DNA of 8,341 nucleotides from Anaerolineales bacterium. Lineage in GTDB: Bacteria > Chloroflexota > Anaerolineae > Anaerolineales > E44-bin32. How positions within the stretch are numbered: position 1 is the stretch's first letter; each line of letters begins with the position of its first letter. Where the stretch lies: the NCBI GenBank assembly GCA_023250385.1, contig JAHFAU010000084.1, positions 1 through 8,341 of the forward strand, given 5' to 3'. The notes below the pieces were generated by a model. The model did no database searches. It had not been told where the DNA came from and saw only the letters and a program-made list of their open reading frames with translations. This document shows positions 1-5,624 of the stretch, in pieces. The translations under genes and the position numbers were made by a program.

Positions 1-78
1 TTTCACGCCGACGAATTGCTCCTGAAGTGCCCGACCCGTTACGAGCAGGAGGTACCCCTCCAAGTCGTTGAGGGTTAG
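1..78 (+). CDS. ccmE: Cytochrome c maturation protein CcmE, C-terminal end (partial)
   Basis: Only the last 25 codons are present, open at the left edge in frame 1 and ending with TAG at 76-78. CcmE is the membrane-anchored, extracytoplasmic haem chaperone that binds haem covalently and passes it to CcmF. The visible part reads like the end of the CcmE beta-barrel domain: an acidic-hydrophobic run (Ala-Asp-Glu-Leu-Leu-Leu-Lys) and then Cys10-Pro-Thr-Arg-Tyr14 (fragment numbering), followed by a short acidic tail. In classical CcmE the corresponding motif is HxxxY, with His as the covalent haem attachment residue. Here it is CxxxY, the variant known from archaea and Desulfovibrio-type bacteria. 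The complete set of ccm genes downstream supports the call. The N-terminal anchor and most of the barrel lie outside the window, so the identification rests on the motif and context. Confidence 0.82.
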   Translation, partial: FHADELLLKCPTRYEQEVPLQVVEG

Positions 79-106
79 CAGGGGGGAGCGAAGATCAGAT
101 CGTCAG

Positions 107-141
107 ACGCCGACGGCAGCCAGCAACCTGGCCGTCGGCGT
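107..141 (+). promoter_or_regulatory. GC-rich hairpin in the ccmE-ccmF gap
   Basis: Bases 107-117 (ACGCCGACGGC) are the exact reverse complement of 131-141, giving an 11-bp perfect stem with a 13-base loop (118-130). It sits in the 80-base gap after the ccmE stop and ends 5 bases before the likely ccmF ribosome binding site at 147-151. No T-run follows the 3' arm, so it does not look like an intrinsic terminator. A role in mRNA stability, processing or control of ccmF translation is possible but is inference. Confidence 0.6.
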
Positions 142-146
142 TGCGC

Positions 147-151
147 GAGGG
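147..151 (+). promoter_or_regulatory. Ribosome binding site that decides the ccmF start
   Basis: GAGGG at 147-151 lies 7 bases before TTG at 159. This supports the TTG at 159 over an earlier in-frame TTG at 141, which would place the start inside the 3' arm of the hairpin and has no Shine-Dalgarno-like sequence immediately upstream. Confidence 0.6.
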
Positions 152-158
152 TAAAGAT

Positions 159-2213
159 TTGATCGAAGAAGTGGGATATGCCGCCTTGGTACTGGCGTTC
201 GCGCTGGCCCTCTATGGGGCCGGCGCGGCGGCAAGCGGCGCCAAGCGCCAACGCCCCGAACTAGTCGAGAGTGCTCGGCGGGCGATGCTGCTCTCCTGGC
301 CATTGATTAGCGTGGCCGCCTTGGCGATCATCGCCCTTTTGGTCTCCGGTCGTTACGACGTCGAGTACGTCGCAAAAGTAACCAGCAGCACGATGCCGAC
401 TTATCTCAAAGTCACTGCCCTTTGGGGCGGGCAGGCGGGTTCGCTCGTGTTCTGGTCGTGGCTGATGGCGGCCTTCGCAAGCGCAGCCGGGCTGCGTCGC
501 TGGGACCGCGATCGGGACCTGCTCCCCTGGGTGATTGTGGTGACCATGGTCACCCTGGCGTTCTTCCTGTCCCTGGTCATCTTCGTTGAAAACCCCTTCC
601 GCCGACTGTGGCTTGATCCCTTGGGCAACACCCTCACCGCTTTCTTGCGTCCGGCCGGGGCGCGGCCGCTGGTTCCCACCGATGGGCAGGGGCTCAACCC
701 GCTGCTGCGCCACCCGGGGATGGTGATCCATCCTCCGATGTTGTACTTAGGTTTCGTGTCTTTCGTGATCCCCTACGCTTTTGCAATTGCGGCGCTGGTC
801 GAGCGGCGGACGGATGACCGTTGGATCCGGGTCACCCGGCGCTGGACGTTGGTGGCCTGGCTGTTCCTGGCGCTGGGCCTAATCCTGGGCGGCCGCTGGG
901 CCTACGACGTGCTCGGCTGGGGTGGTTACTGGGGCTGGGATCCGGTCGAGATCGCGGCTTTCATGCCCTTTTTGAGCGGAACGGCGTTCCTGCACTCGGT
1001 GATGGTGCAGGAGAAAAAGGGAATGCTCAAGCATTGGAACGTGCTGCTGATCATTCTGACTTACGCGCTGGTCATGTTTGGTACCTTTTTGACCCGCTCG
1101 GGGGTGCTCTCCTCGGTCCACGCCTTCGCCCAATCGGCGATCGGGCCGATGTTCTTTGCGTTTATCGGGATCACCAGCATCGTGTCTGTCCGGCTGCTGC
1201 TTGACCGCTGGGGCAGTCTGAGGGGAGAGAATCAGCTCAACTCGCTTATCTCGCGCGAATCGCTCTTCCTGCTCAACAATTTCCTGTTCATCATTATCCT
1301 GGCAGTCTGCTTCTTGGGAGTGATCTTCCCGCTGGCCTCTGAGCTGTTCACCGGCCAGACCGTGACGGTCGGGCCCGAATGGTACGAGCGAATCACCGGC
1401 CCGCTCTTCGCCGGGCTGCTGTTGCTGATGGGGATCGCACCGCTATCGGCCTACGGGAGTTCCTCCTGGAGGCTGCTGGGACGACAGCTCTGGGTGCCGG
1501 GTGCCGCTTCGCTCCTGGTGCCGGCCGGCCTGCTGTTGAGCGGAGTGCAGAATTGGGCTGCCGTGCTCGGATACTGGCTGGCCGGCCTGGTCGCCCTGGT
1601 TACGCTTTATGAATTCTGGCGTGGGGCGGTGGCCCGCCATCGGCGGCATGGGGAAAGGTTGCCGGTGGCCCTCGTGCGGCTGGCGGGGCGCAATCGGCGG
1701 CGCTATGGCGGCTACATCATCCACCTGGGGGTGGTCCTGATGGCGCTTGGAATCATTGGCATCGAGCTGTTTCAGACCCAGACCCAAGGGACGCTGGCCA
1801 GAGGTGAGCAGCTCAGCCTGGGGCGGCATGTCCTGGTCTACGAGGGGCTGACCCAGTTCACGACTCCGGATGGGCGCGAGATCTCGCGGGCGGAGGTGTC
1901 GGTCTACAAGAACGGGCGGTTCGAGGGACAGCTGTTCCCCCGACAGGATTTCTTCGTGGCCGCCAACCAGCCGATGACCATCCCCGGTGTGCGTTCCACT
2001 TTGGAAGAGGATCTGTACGTACTCCTGGTCGGGTGGGAACCGATTGCGCAACAGGGTGCTACGTTCAAAGTGTTCGACAACCCACTGGTGAATTTCGTCT
2101 GGCTCGGCGGGGTCGTGTTCATCTTGGGGACCCTGGTAGCGGCCTGGCCGGACCGAGAAACAGCACCGGTCCGGCGCCGCGTGCCAGCCGGGGCCTGGGT
2201 GTCGGGTGACTAG
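159..2213 (+). CDS. ccmF: Haem lyase / cytochrome c-type biogenesis protein CcmF
   Basis: CcmF is the multi-pass membrane component that, with CcmH, takes haem from CcmE and attaches it to the CxxCH cysteines of apocytochrome c outside the membrane. From TTG at 159 the product is 684 residues, slightly longer than the roughly 650 of the E. coli protein. Many hydrophobic segments are visible. The tryptophan-rich haem-handling loop is WGGYWGWDPVE at residues 254-264. All four expected haem-ligand histidines are present: H191 (in His-Pro-Pro-Met), H279, H321 (in Ser-Val-His-Ala-Phe) and H522. The first three are each offset by 18 from E. coli H173, H261 and H303. A periplasmic domain follows at about 540-645, then a last helix beginning Asn-Pro-Leu-Val-Asn. 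TTG at 159 is chosen because of the GAGGG at 147-151 and because the family begins with a short Glu-rich stretch before helix 1. TTG at 141 (690 residues) is the alternative. Confidence 0.97.
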   Translation: MIEEVGYAALVLAFALALYGAGAAASGAKRQRPELVESARRAMLLSWPLISVAALAIIALLVSGRYDVEYVAKVTSSTMPTYLKVTALWGGQAGSLVFWSWLMAAFASAAGLRRWDRDRDLLPWVIVVTMVTLAFFLSLVIFVENPFRRLWLDPLGNTLTAFLRPAGARPLVPTDGQGLNPLLRHPGMVIHPPMLYLGFVSFVIPYAFAIAALVERRTDDRWIRVTRRWTLVAWLFLALGLILGGRWAYDVLGWGGYWGWDPVEIAAFMPFLSGTAFLHSVMVQEKKGMLKHWNVLLIILTYALVMFGTFLTRSGVLSSVHAFAQSAIGPMFFAFIGITSIVSVRLLLDRWGSLRGENQLNSLISRESLFLLNNFLFIIILAVCFLGVIFPLASELFTGQTVTVGPEWYERITGPLFAGLLLLMGIAPLSAYGSSSWRLLGRQLWVPGAASLLVPAGLLLSGVQNWAAVLGYWLAGLVALVTLYEFWRGAVARHRRHGERLPVALVRLAGRNRRRYGGYIIHLGVVLMALGIIGIELFQTQTQGTLARGEQLSLGRHVLVYEGLTQFTTPDGREISRAEVSVYKNGRFEGQLFPRQDFFVAANQPMTIPGVRSTLEEDLYVLLVGWEPIAQQGATFKVFDNPLVNFVWLGGVVFILGTLVAAWPDRETAPVRRRVPAGAWVSGD

Positions 2214-2216
2214 GCG

Positions 2217-2702
2217 ATGAGGAGGCGATTCGCGGCCGTGCTGCTGGGCGTTCTGGTCGTTCTGGTCGGGGTCGCGATCTTTCCGAGCAGAGCTGTGGCG
2301 CAGGAAAACCCGCCGACCGACGACGAGGTCAACGCCATCGCCAAGGGTCTGTACTGCCCAGTCTGTGAAAACGTGCCGCTGGATGTCTGCCCCACCCTGG
2401 CCTGCAAGCAGTGGCGGGATACGATCCGTGAGAAGCTCGCCCTGGGTTGGACCAAGGCGCAGATCGAGCAGTACTTCGTCGAGCAGTACGGCGACCGGGT
2501 GCTGGCCGCGCCCCCGCCCCACGGGCTCAATTGGGCAGTCTACTTGATCCCGCCGGCCGCCTTTCTGGTCGGAGTGGCAGTCTTGGTCGGAGCGATGCGG
2601 GCGTGGAGACGTCCGCCGATCCAACCGCGCCAGACTGAGCAGCCTACTATAGAAGACCCTTACCTGAGGCGGGTCGAGCAAGAACTGCAGGAGCGGGCCT
2701 GA
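2217..2702 (+). CDS. ccmH: CcmH-type thiol oxidoreductase subunit with four cysteines
   Basis: CcmH holds the apocytochrome CxxCH cysteines reduced for haem attachment by CcmF. The 161-residue product has an Arg-rich N-terminus and a hydrophobic signal (1-28, possible cleavage after Ala-Val-Ala). Then come Leu-Tyr-Cys47-Pro-Val-Cys50-Glu, the helical fold typical of the family, and Gln-Tyr-Gly-Asp-Arg-Val-Leu at 90-96. A C-terminal membrane helix (about 107-127) is followed by a basic/acidic cytoplasmic tail. The usual motif is LRCxxCQ; here Arg is Tyr and Gln is Glu. Two further cysteines, C58 and C63, follow in a Cys-x4-Cys arrangement not found in classical CcmH. ATG at 2217 lies 3 bases after the ccmF stop, so translation is probably coupled. 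The ATG is preferred because it supplies the positive residues of the signal. No TPR (CcmI) domain is fused. Confidence 0.93.
   Translation: MRRRFAAVLLGVLVVLVGVAIFPSRAVAQENPPTDDEVNAIAKGLYCPVCENVPLDVCPTLACKQWRDTIREKLALGWTKAQIEQYFVEQYGDRVLAAPPPHGLNWAVYLIPPAAFLVGVAVLVGAMRAWRRPPIQPRQTEQPTIEDPYLRRVEQELQERA
2689..2693 (+). promoter_or_regulatory. Ribosome binding site supporting a CTG start for ccmG
   Basis: AGGAG at 2689-2693, inside the last codons of ccmH, lies 5 bases before CTG at 2699, which overlaps the ccmH stop as CTGA. The spacing is ideal, and there is no ATG, GTG or TTG in this frame between the upstream stop at 2651 and GTG at 2792. Confidence 0.5.
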
Positions 2703-3274
2703 GCGTCATACCAATATCCGAGGCTATTGACGTCGTTCCTGAACCGCGCCCGCGAATCCGGCGCTGGGTCACGATCACGGTTTGGGGGCTGGTGCTGGGC
2801 CTGCTCGGGCTAGTTGGCTTTGGGCAACTCCGGGCCCAGCAAGGGCCGGTCGGGATCGGCAGCCGGGCCCCCGAATTCATTCTCACCACATTCGATGGCA
2901 GCCAGGTATCGACCGCCGATCTGAAGGGGCAGGTAGTCGTGGTTAACTTTTGGGCCTCCTGGTGTAAACCGTGCGAGCAGGAGGCCCGGGAGCTCGAATT
3001 GGCATACCAGACCTACAAGGATCAGGGGGTCGCGTTCCTCGGGGTGGACTATGTCGACATCGAACGCGAGGCACTGGCCTATCTCGACCGGTTCGGGATC
3101 AGCTACCCGAACGGCCCTGACCTCGGCACCCGGATCTCGCAGGCCTTTCGGACCCAAGGAGTGCCGGAGACTTATGTGATCGGCCCGGACGGCCGGATCG
3201 CGGCGGTCCAGATCGGGCCGTACCCGTCTTTCGAGGCGATCGCGGCCCATATCGAGCTGGCAAGGGGGAAGTAA
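2699..3274 (+). CDS. ccmG: Membrane-anchored thioredoxin-like protein CcmG (TlpA/ResA family)
   Basis: This is a thioredoxin-fold thiol-disulfide reductase that reduces apocytochrome or CcmH cysteines outside the membrane. From CTG at 2699 it has 191 residues: a short cytoplasmic N-terminus with Arg17, Arg19, Arg21 and Arg22, and one membrane helix (about 23-41). The redoxin domain follows, with Trp-Ala-Ser-Trp-Cys89-Lys-Pro-Cys92 as active site and the cis-proline at P156 in Gly-Val-Pro-Glu-Thr. The start is uncertain. GTG at 2792 (160 residues) is the first conventional start, but it cuts the helix in half, removes every positive residue before it and leaves an 89-base gap in an otherwise tightly packed operon. 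CTG at 2699 has an AGGAG at good spacing and overlaps the ccmH stop. ATT at 2726 is another rare option. The function is secure; the exact start is inference. Confidence 0.92.
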   Translation: MSVIPISEAIDVVPEPRPRIRRWVTITVWGLVLGLLGLVGFGQLRAQQGPVGIGSRAPEFILTTFDGSQVSTADLKGQVVVVNFWASWCKPCEQEARELELAYQTYKDQGVAFLGVDYVDIEREALAYLDRFGISYPNGPDLGTRISQAFRTQGVPETYVIGPDGRIAAVQIGPYPSFEAIAAHIELARGK

Positions 3275-3278
3275 GGCC

Positions 3279-3722
3279 GTGGCTCTTGGGTCGCTCTTAT
3301 TTGGGTTGGCGATGGCCGTGTTGGTGGCGGCCTATGTGCTGCGACCGGTCGCGTCCGGCGGGCCGGGTCCCCAGGGGGTCGGGCAACTGTCAGCGCTGCA
3401 GGCCGAGCGCGAACGGTTGTTGGATGCACTTCAAGAACTCGATCTCGACCATTTCATGGGCAAGGTGCTGGAGCGAGACTATCGCCCGCAGCGCCAGGCG
3501 CTTACTTTGCAGGGCGCCCAGGTATTGCGGCGGATCGATGAACTGCAAGGCGCGGCCGGTGGTCAGGCTGGCTTGGAGGCCGAAATCGAGGCGGCGGTCG
3601 CGAAACTGAGGGCGGTCCCCCAAGCGAGTCTGCAATACTGCCACCACTGTGGATCGCGGGTCCTGCCGAGCGACCGTTTCTGCTCCAATTGTGGCGCAGC
3701 GCACGCGGAGCCGGGCGATTGA
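3279..3722 (+). CDS. Membrane-anchored CcmI-like helical hairpin protein with C-terminal zinc ribbon
   Basis: The exact role is not recognised. The 147-residue product begins with a membrane helix (about 2-21). A Gly/Pro linker leads to a charged helical hairpin at about 37-90 whose core (Leu-Leu-Asp-Ala-Leu-Gln-Glu-Leu-Asp at 47-55, Gly-Lys at 61-62, Asp-Tyr at 67-68, Arg-Gln-Ala-Leu at 72-75) resembles the N-terminal portion of CcmI. A further predicted coil runs to about 115. The end is a zinc ribbon: Cys121-x2-Cys124-x10-Cys135-x2-Cys138. With the N-terminal helix leading out, the rest is probably cytoplasmic. GTG at 3279 is 4 bases after the ccmG stop, with GGGGGA at 3264-3269 upstream; ATG at 3312 would remove part of the helix. 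The position in the ccm operon suggests a CcmI-like assembly role with the TPR domain replaced, but that is inference. Confidence 0.85.
   Translation: MALGSLLFGLAMAVLVAAYVLRPVASGGPGPQGVGQLSALQAERERLLDALQELDLDHFMGKVLERDYRPQRQALTLQGAQVLRRIDELQGAAGGQAGLEAEIEAAVAKLRAVPQASLQYCHHCGSRVLPSDRFCSNCGAAHAEPGD
3707..3710 (+). promoter_or_regulatory. Ribosome binding site for the TTG-start lipoprotein gene
   Basis: GGAG at 3707-3710 lies 8 bases before TTG at 3719, which overlaps the stop of the preceding gene as TTGA. This spacing favours 3719 over TTG at 3689 and GTG at 3728; the latter has its purine run only 1 base upstream. Confidence 0.45.
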
Positions 3723-4933
3723 GGGGTGTGGGCGCCCGCCTTCTCCCGGCGGCGCTGCTCAGCCTGCTGATCGTCGCCTGTTCACTGGCAGGCGATGTCA
3801 CTCCGCCGCCGGCCTTGGCGACCGCCCAGATGGCCCGCCCGCTCCCGACTGCGCCGGCCTCAGCTGAAGTCACTCCGCCCGACAGCCTGCCTGACCTGAC
3901 CGACCCGAGCGCGCACGCAAGCGTGACGGGGACCGTCCGGACTGGAACGGCCGCGGCAGTCGTCCCGGCCGGGCTGCAGATCAACCTGTTCGGTATTGAT
4001 GGTCAGCAGGAAGCCATCCGACAAACCGTTGCAGCAGATGCCCAAGGGGGATTTCTATTCGAGGGGCTGGAGGCTGTTCCAGGGCGGCTGTTCTTCACCA
4101 CAGTCGAGTACCAGGGTGTGCTTTTCCGATCCGAGTTGGCCCACGCCCCAGCAGATTTGAGCCCGCTTGAGCTCCCGCTGATGATCTATGAGACCAGCCC
4201 CGACCCGGGCGAACTGGCGGTCGAGCGCCTGCATGTGCTCATCGACTTCCCGGCGAAGGATCTGATCCGAGTGCTGGAGCTTTGGGTATTGGCCAACCCT
4301 TCGGACCGGGTGATTACCTCGCCGCTTGACATCCGCTTACCTTCCGGCGCTGTCAACTTGACGTTCGAACAGGGCGCCCTCGGACAACGATTCGAACTGA
4401 CTGACCAGGGATTCCTCGATCGGGAGCCCATCCCTCCGGGATCAGGAATCGACCAGCTGGCGTTCGGCTTCGATCTGCCCCGCTCCACCCTCTTCGAGCA
4501 GCCGGTACAGCAGCCGGTGCTGGCGGTCACGGTGCTTGTTCCGGCGGACGGACCCCGTGTGTCCGGACTGCAGGACCAGGGAGTGCAGGACCTCGGGGGA
4601 CTGTCGATGCGCAATTACGTTGGGGGTGCGCTCCAAGTTGGAGAAGTGCTTCGCTTCCGGGTGAGCGGGTCGGCAAGGAGGCCGCCGGCGACCGCCGGTA
4701 CGATCGTGGGTGGAGGCGCGCTTTTGGTGGCCGGCCTGCTGGCCGCCCGCTGGTGGACCGCACGAAACTCGCCACAATCTGCCGGCCCGCAGGGCGCCGA
4801 ACAACTCCTCCAGGCGATGGCGGGTCTAGATGACGAGTTTGAACGCGGCGAGATTGTTGAGTCGTCCTACCACAAGCGTCGCGCCGAGCTCAAGGCGCGG
4901 GCGCTGACTGCCATGCGGCGGGCCGATGATTGA
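3719..4933 (+). CDS. Putative lipoprotein with beta-sandwich domain, C-terminal membrane helix and CcmI-like cytoplasmic tail
   Basis: The function is not recognised. From TTG at 3719 the product is 404 residues. It begins with a compact lipoprotein signal (Arg2 and Arg7, hydrophobic core, Leu-Ile-Val-Ala-Cys21). A Pro/Thr/Ala-rich linker runs to about residue 65. The next part (about 66-150: Gly-Thr-Val, Ala-Gly-Leu, Gly-Gly-Phe-Leu-Phe-Glu-Gly-Leu) reads like a carboxypeptidase-regulatory-type beta-sandwich, and more beta-rich sequence follows to about 320. A membrane helix lies at about 328-346. The last 45 residues (360-404) are charged and helical, with Gly-Leu-Asp-Asp-Glu-Phe-Glu-Arg-Gly-Glu at 369-378, Tyr384 and Arg-Arg-Ala-Glu-Leu-Lys at 387-392, resembling the hairpin of the preceding gene product. 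It overlaps the preceding stop by 4 bases and ccmA by 8. It probably spans the membrane beside the Ccm complex; the role is unknown. Confidence 0.85.
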   Translation: MRGVGARLLPAALLSLLIVACSLAGDVTPPPALATAQMARPLPTAPASAEVTPPDSLPDLTDPSAHASVTGTVRTGTAAAVVPAGLQINLFGIDGQQEAIRQTVAADAQGGFLFEGLEAVPGRLFFTTVEYQGVLFRSELAHAPADLSPLELPLMIYETSPDPGELAVERLHVLIDFPAKDLIRVLELWVLANPSDRVITSPLDIRLPSGAVNLTFEQGALGQRFELTDQGFLDREPIPPGSGIDQLAFGFDLPRSTLFEQPVQQPVLAVTVLVPADGPRVSGLQDQGVQDLGGLSMRNYVGGALQVGEVLRFRVSGSARRPPATAGTIVGGGALLVAGLLAARWWTARNSPQSAGPQGAEQLLQAMAGLDDEFERGEIVESSYHKRRAELKARALTAMRRADD

Positions 4934-5624
4934 GGTCCGTGGGTTGGCCAAGGCCTATGGAATGCGGCCGGTCCTGCGCGGGCTGGATTTTCGAGTCGAA
5001 CCCGGCGAGTTTGTGGCGGTGGTCGGGCCAAATGGCGCCGGAAAGACGACTCTGTTGCGGATCTTGAGCTGCTTGGCCCGGCCCACGATCGGGGAGGTCC
5101 GAGTGGCAGGCAGGCGGCTCCCGGGGCAGGCCACCGCGGTTCGACGGATCCTGGGGGTTGTTTCACATCAACCGCTGCTGTATGGCGAGCTCACCGCTCA
5201 AGAGAATCTTCGTTTCTATGGCCGCATGTATGGGTTGACGAACTTGGAGGCGAGAATTGAAGAGGTCTTAGATGTTGTCGGGCTGGCTGCCCGTAGGCAC
5301 GATCTGGTGCGGAAGTATTCGCGTGGGATGCAGCAGCGGCTGGCGATCGGGCGAGGCATCTTGCATAACCCTGAACTGCTGCTGTTCGATGAGCCCCACA
5401 CTGGCCTTGATCCGGAGGCGGCCGACGTGCTGGATGGACTGCTCACCAAGGTAAGCAGTGAGGGGCGCACGGTGGTGATGACCTCCCACGATCTGGGTCG
5501 GGCTGCAGGATTGGGCTCGCGGGTGGATATTCTCTACGGCGGGGTCATCGCCCGCTCGGTGCAGCGGGCTGAAATCCCGGCCGATGAATTGGCGAAGCTC
5601 TATCGGCAGGTGACCCATGGCTGA
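4926..5624 (+). CDS. ccmA: Haem-exporter ABC transporter ATP-binding subunit CcmA
   Basis: CcmA is the cytoplasmic ATPase that, with CcmB, drives release of haem-loaded CcmE from CcmC/CcmD. The product has 232 residues, slightly longer than the classical protein. All nucleotide-binding elements are visible: Walker A Gly34-Pro-Asn-Gly-Ala-Gly-Lys40-Thr-Thr, a Q-loop region with Ser-His-Gln-Pro-Leu, signature Ser132-Arg-Gly-Met-Gln-Gln, Walker B Leu-Leu-Leu-Phe-Asp155-Glu156-Pro, a D-loop with Gly-Leu-Asp, and switch His188 in Thr-Ser-His-Asp. ATG at 4926 overlaps the upstream stop by 8 bases, which implies translational coupling; no strong Shine-Dalgarno sequence is seen. General ABC ATPases share these motifs, so assignment to CcmA depends on the neighbouring ccmB and ccmC. 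Confidence 0.95.
   Translation: MIEVRGLAKAYGMRPVLRGLDFRVEPGEFVAVVGPNGAGKTTLLRILSCLARPTIGEVRVAGRRLPGQATAVRRILGVVSHQPLLYGELTAQENLRFYGRMYGLTNLEARIEEVLDVVGLAARRHDLVRKYSRGMQQRLAIGRGILHNPELLLFDEPHTGLDPEAADVLDGLLTKVSSEGRTVVMTSHDLGRAAGLGSRVDILYGGVIARSVQRAEIPADELAKLYRQVTHG

Noticed and set aside
821..1204. Overlapping + strand open frame inside ccmF
   Set aside because: It is out of frame with a strongly supported gene, with Gly/Arg/Pro-rich shadow composition and no independent signals.
2217..2240. AGGAGG at 2220-2225 as Shine-Dalgarno for a GTG start of ccmH at 2238
   Set aside because: Spacing of 12 bases is long, and starting there would strip the Arg residues from the signal peptide. ATG 2217 gives a normal signal and sits 3 bases after ccmF.
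1443..2681. Long open frame on the - strand (about 412 codons) antisense to ccmF and ccmH
   Set aside because: It lies wholly opposite two well-supported genes, its composition is rich in Arg, Pro, Gln, His and Asp as expected of a GC-rich shadow frame, and it shows no motif.
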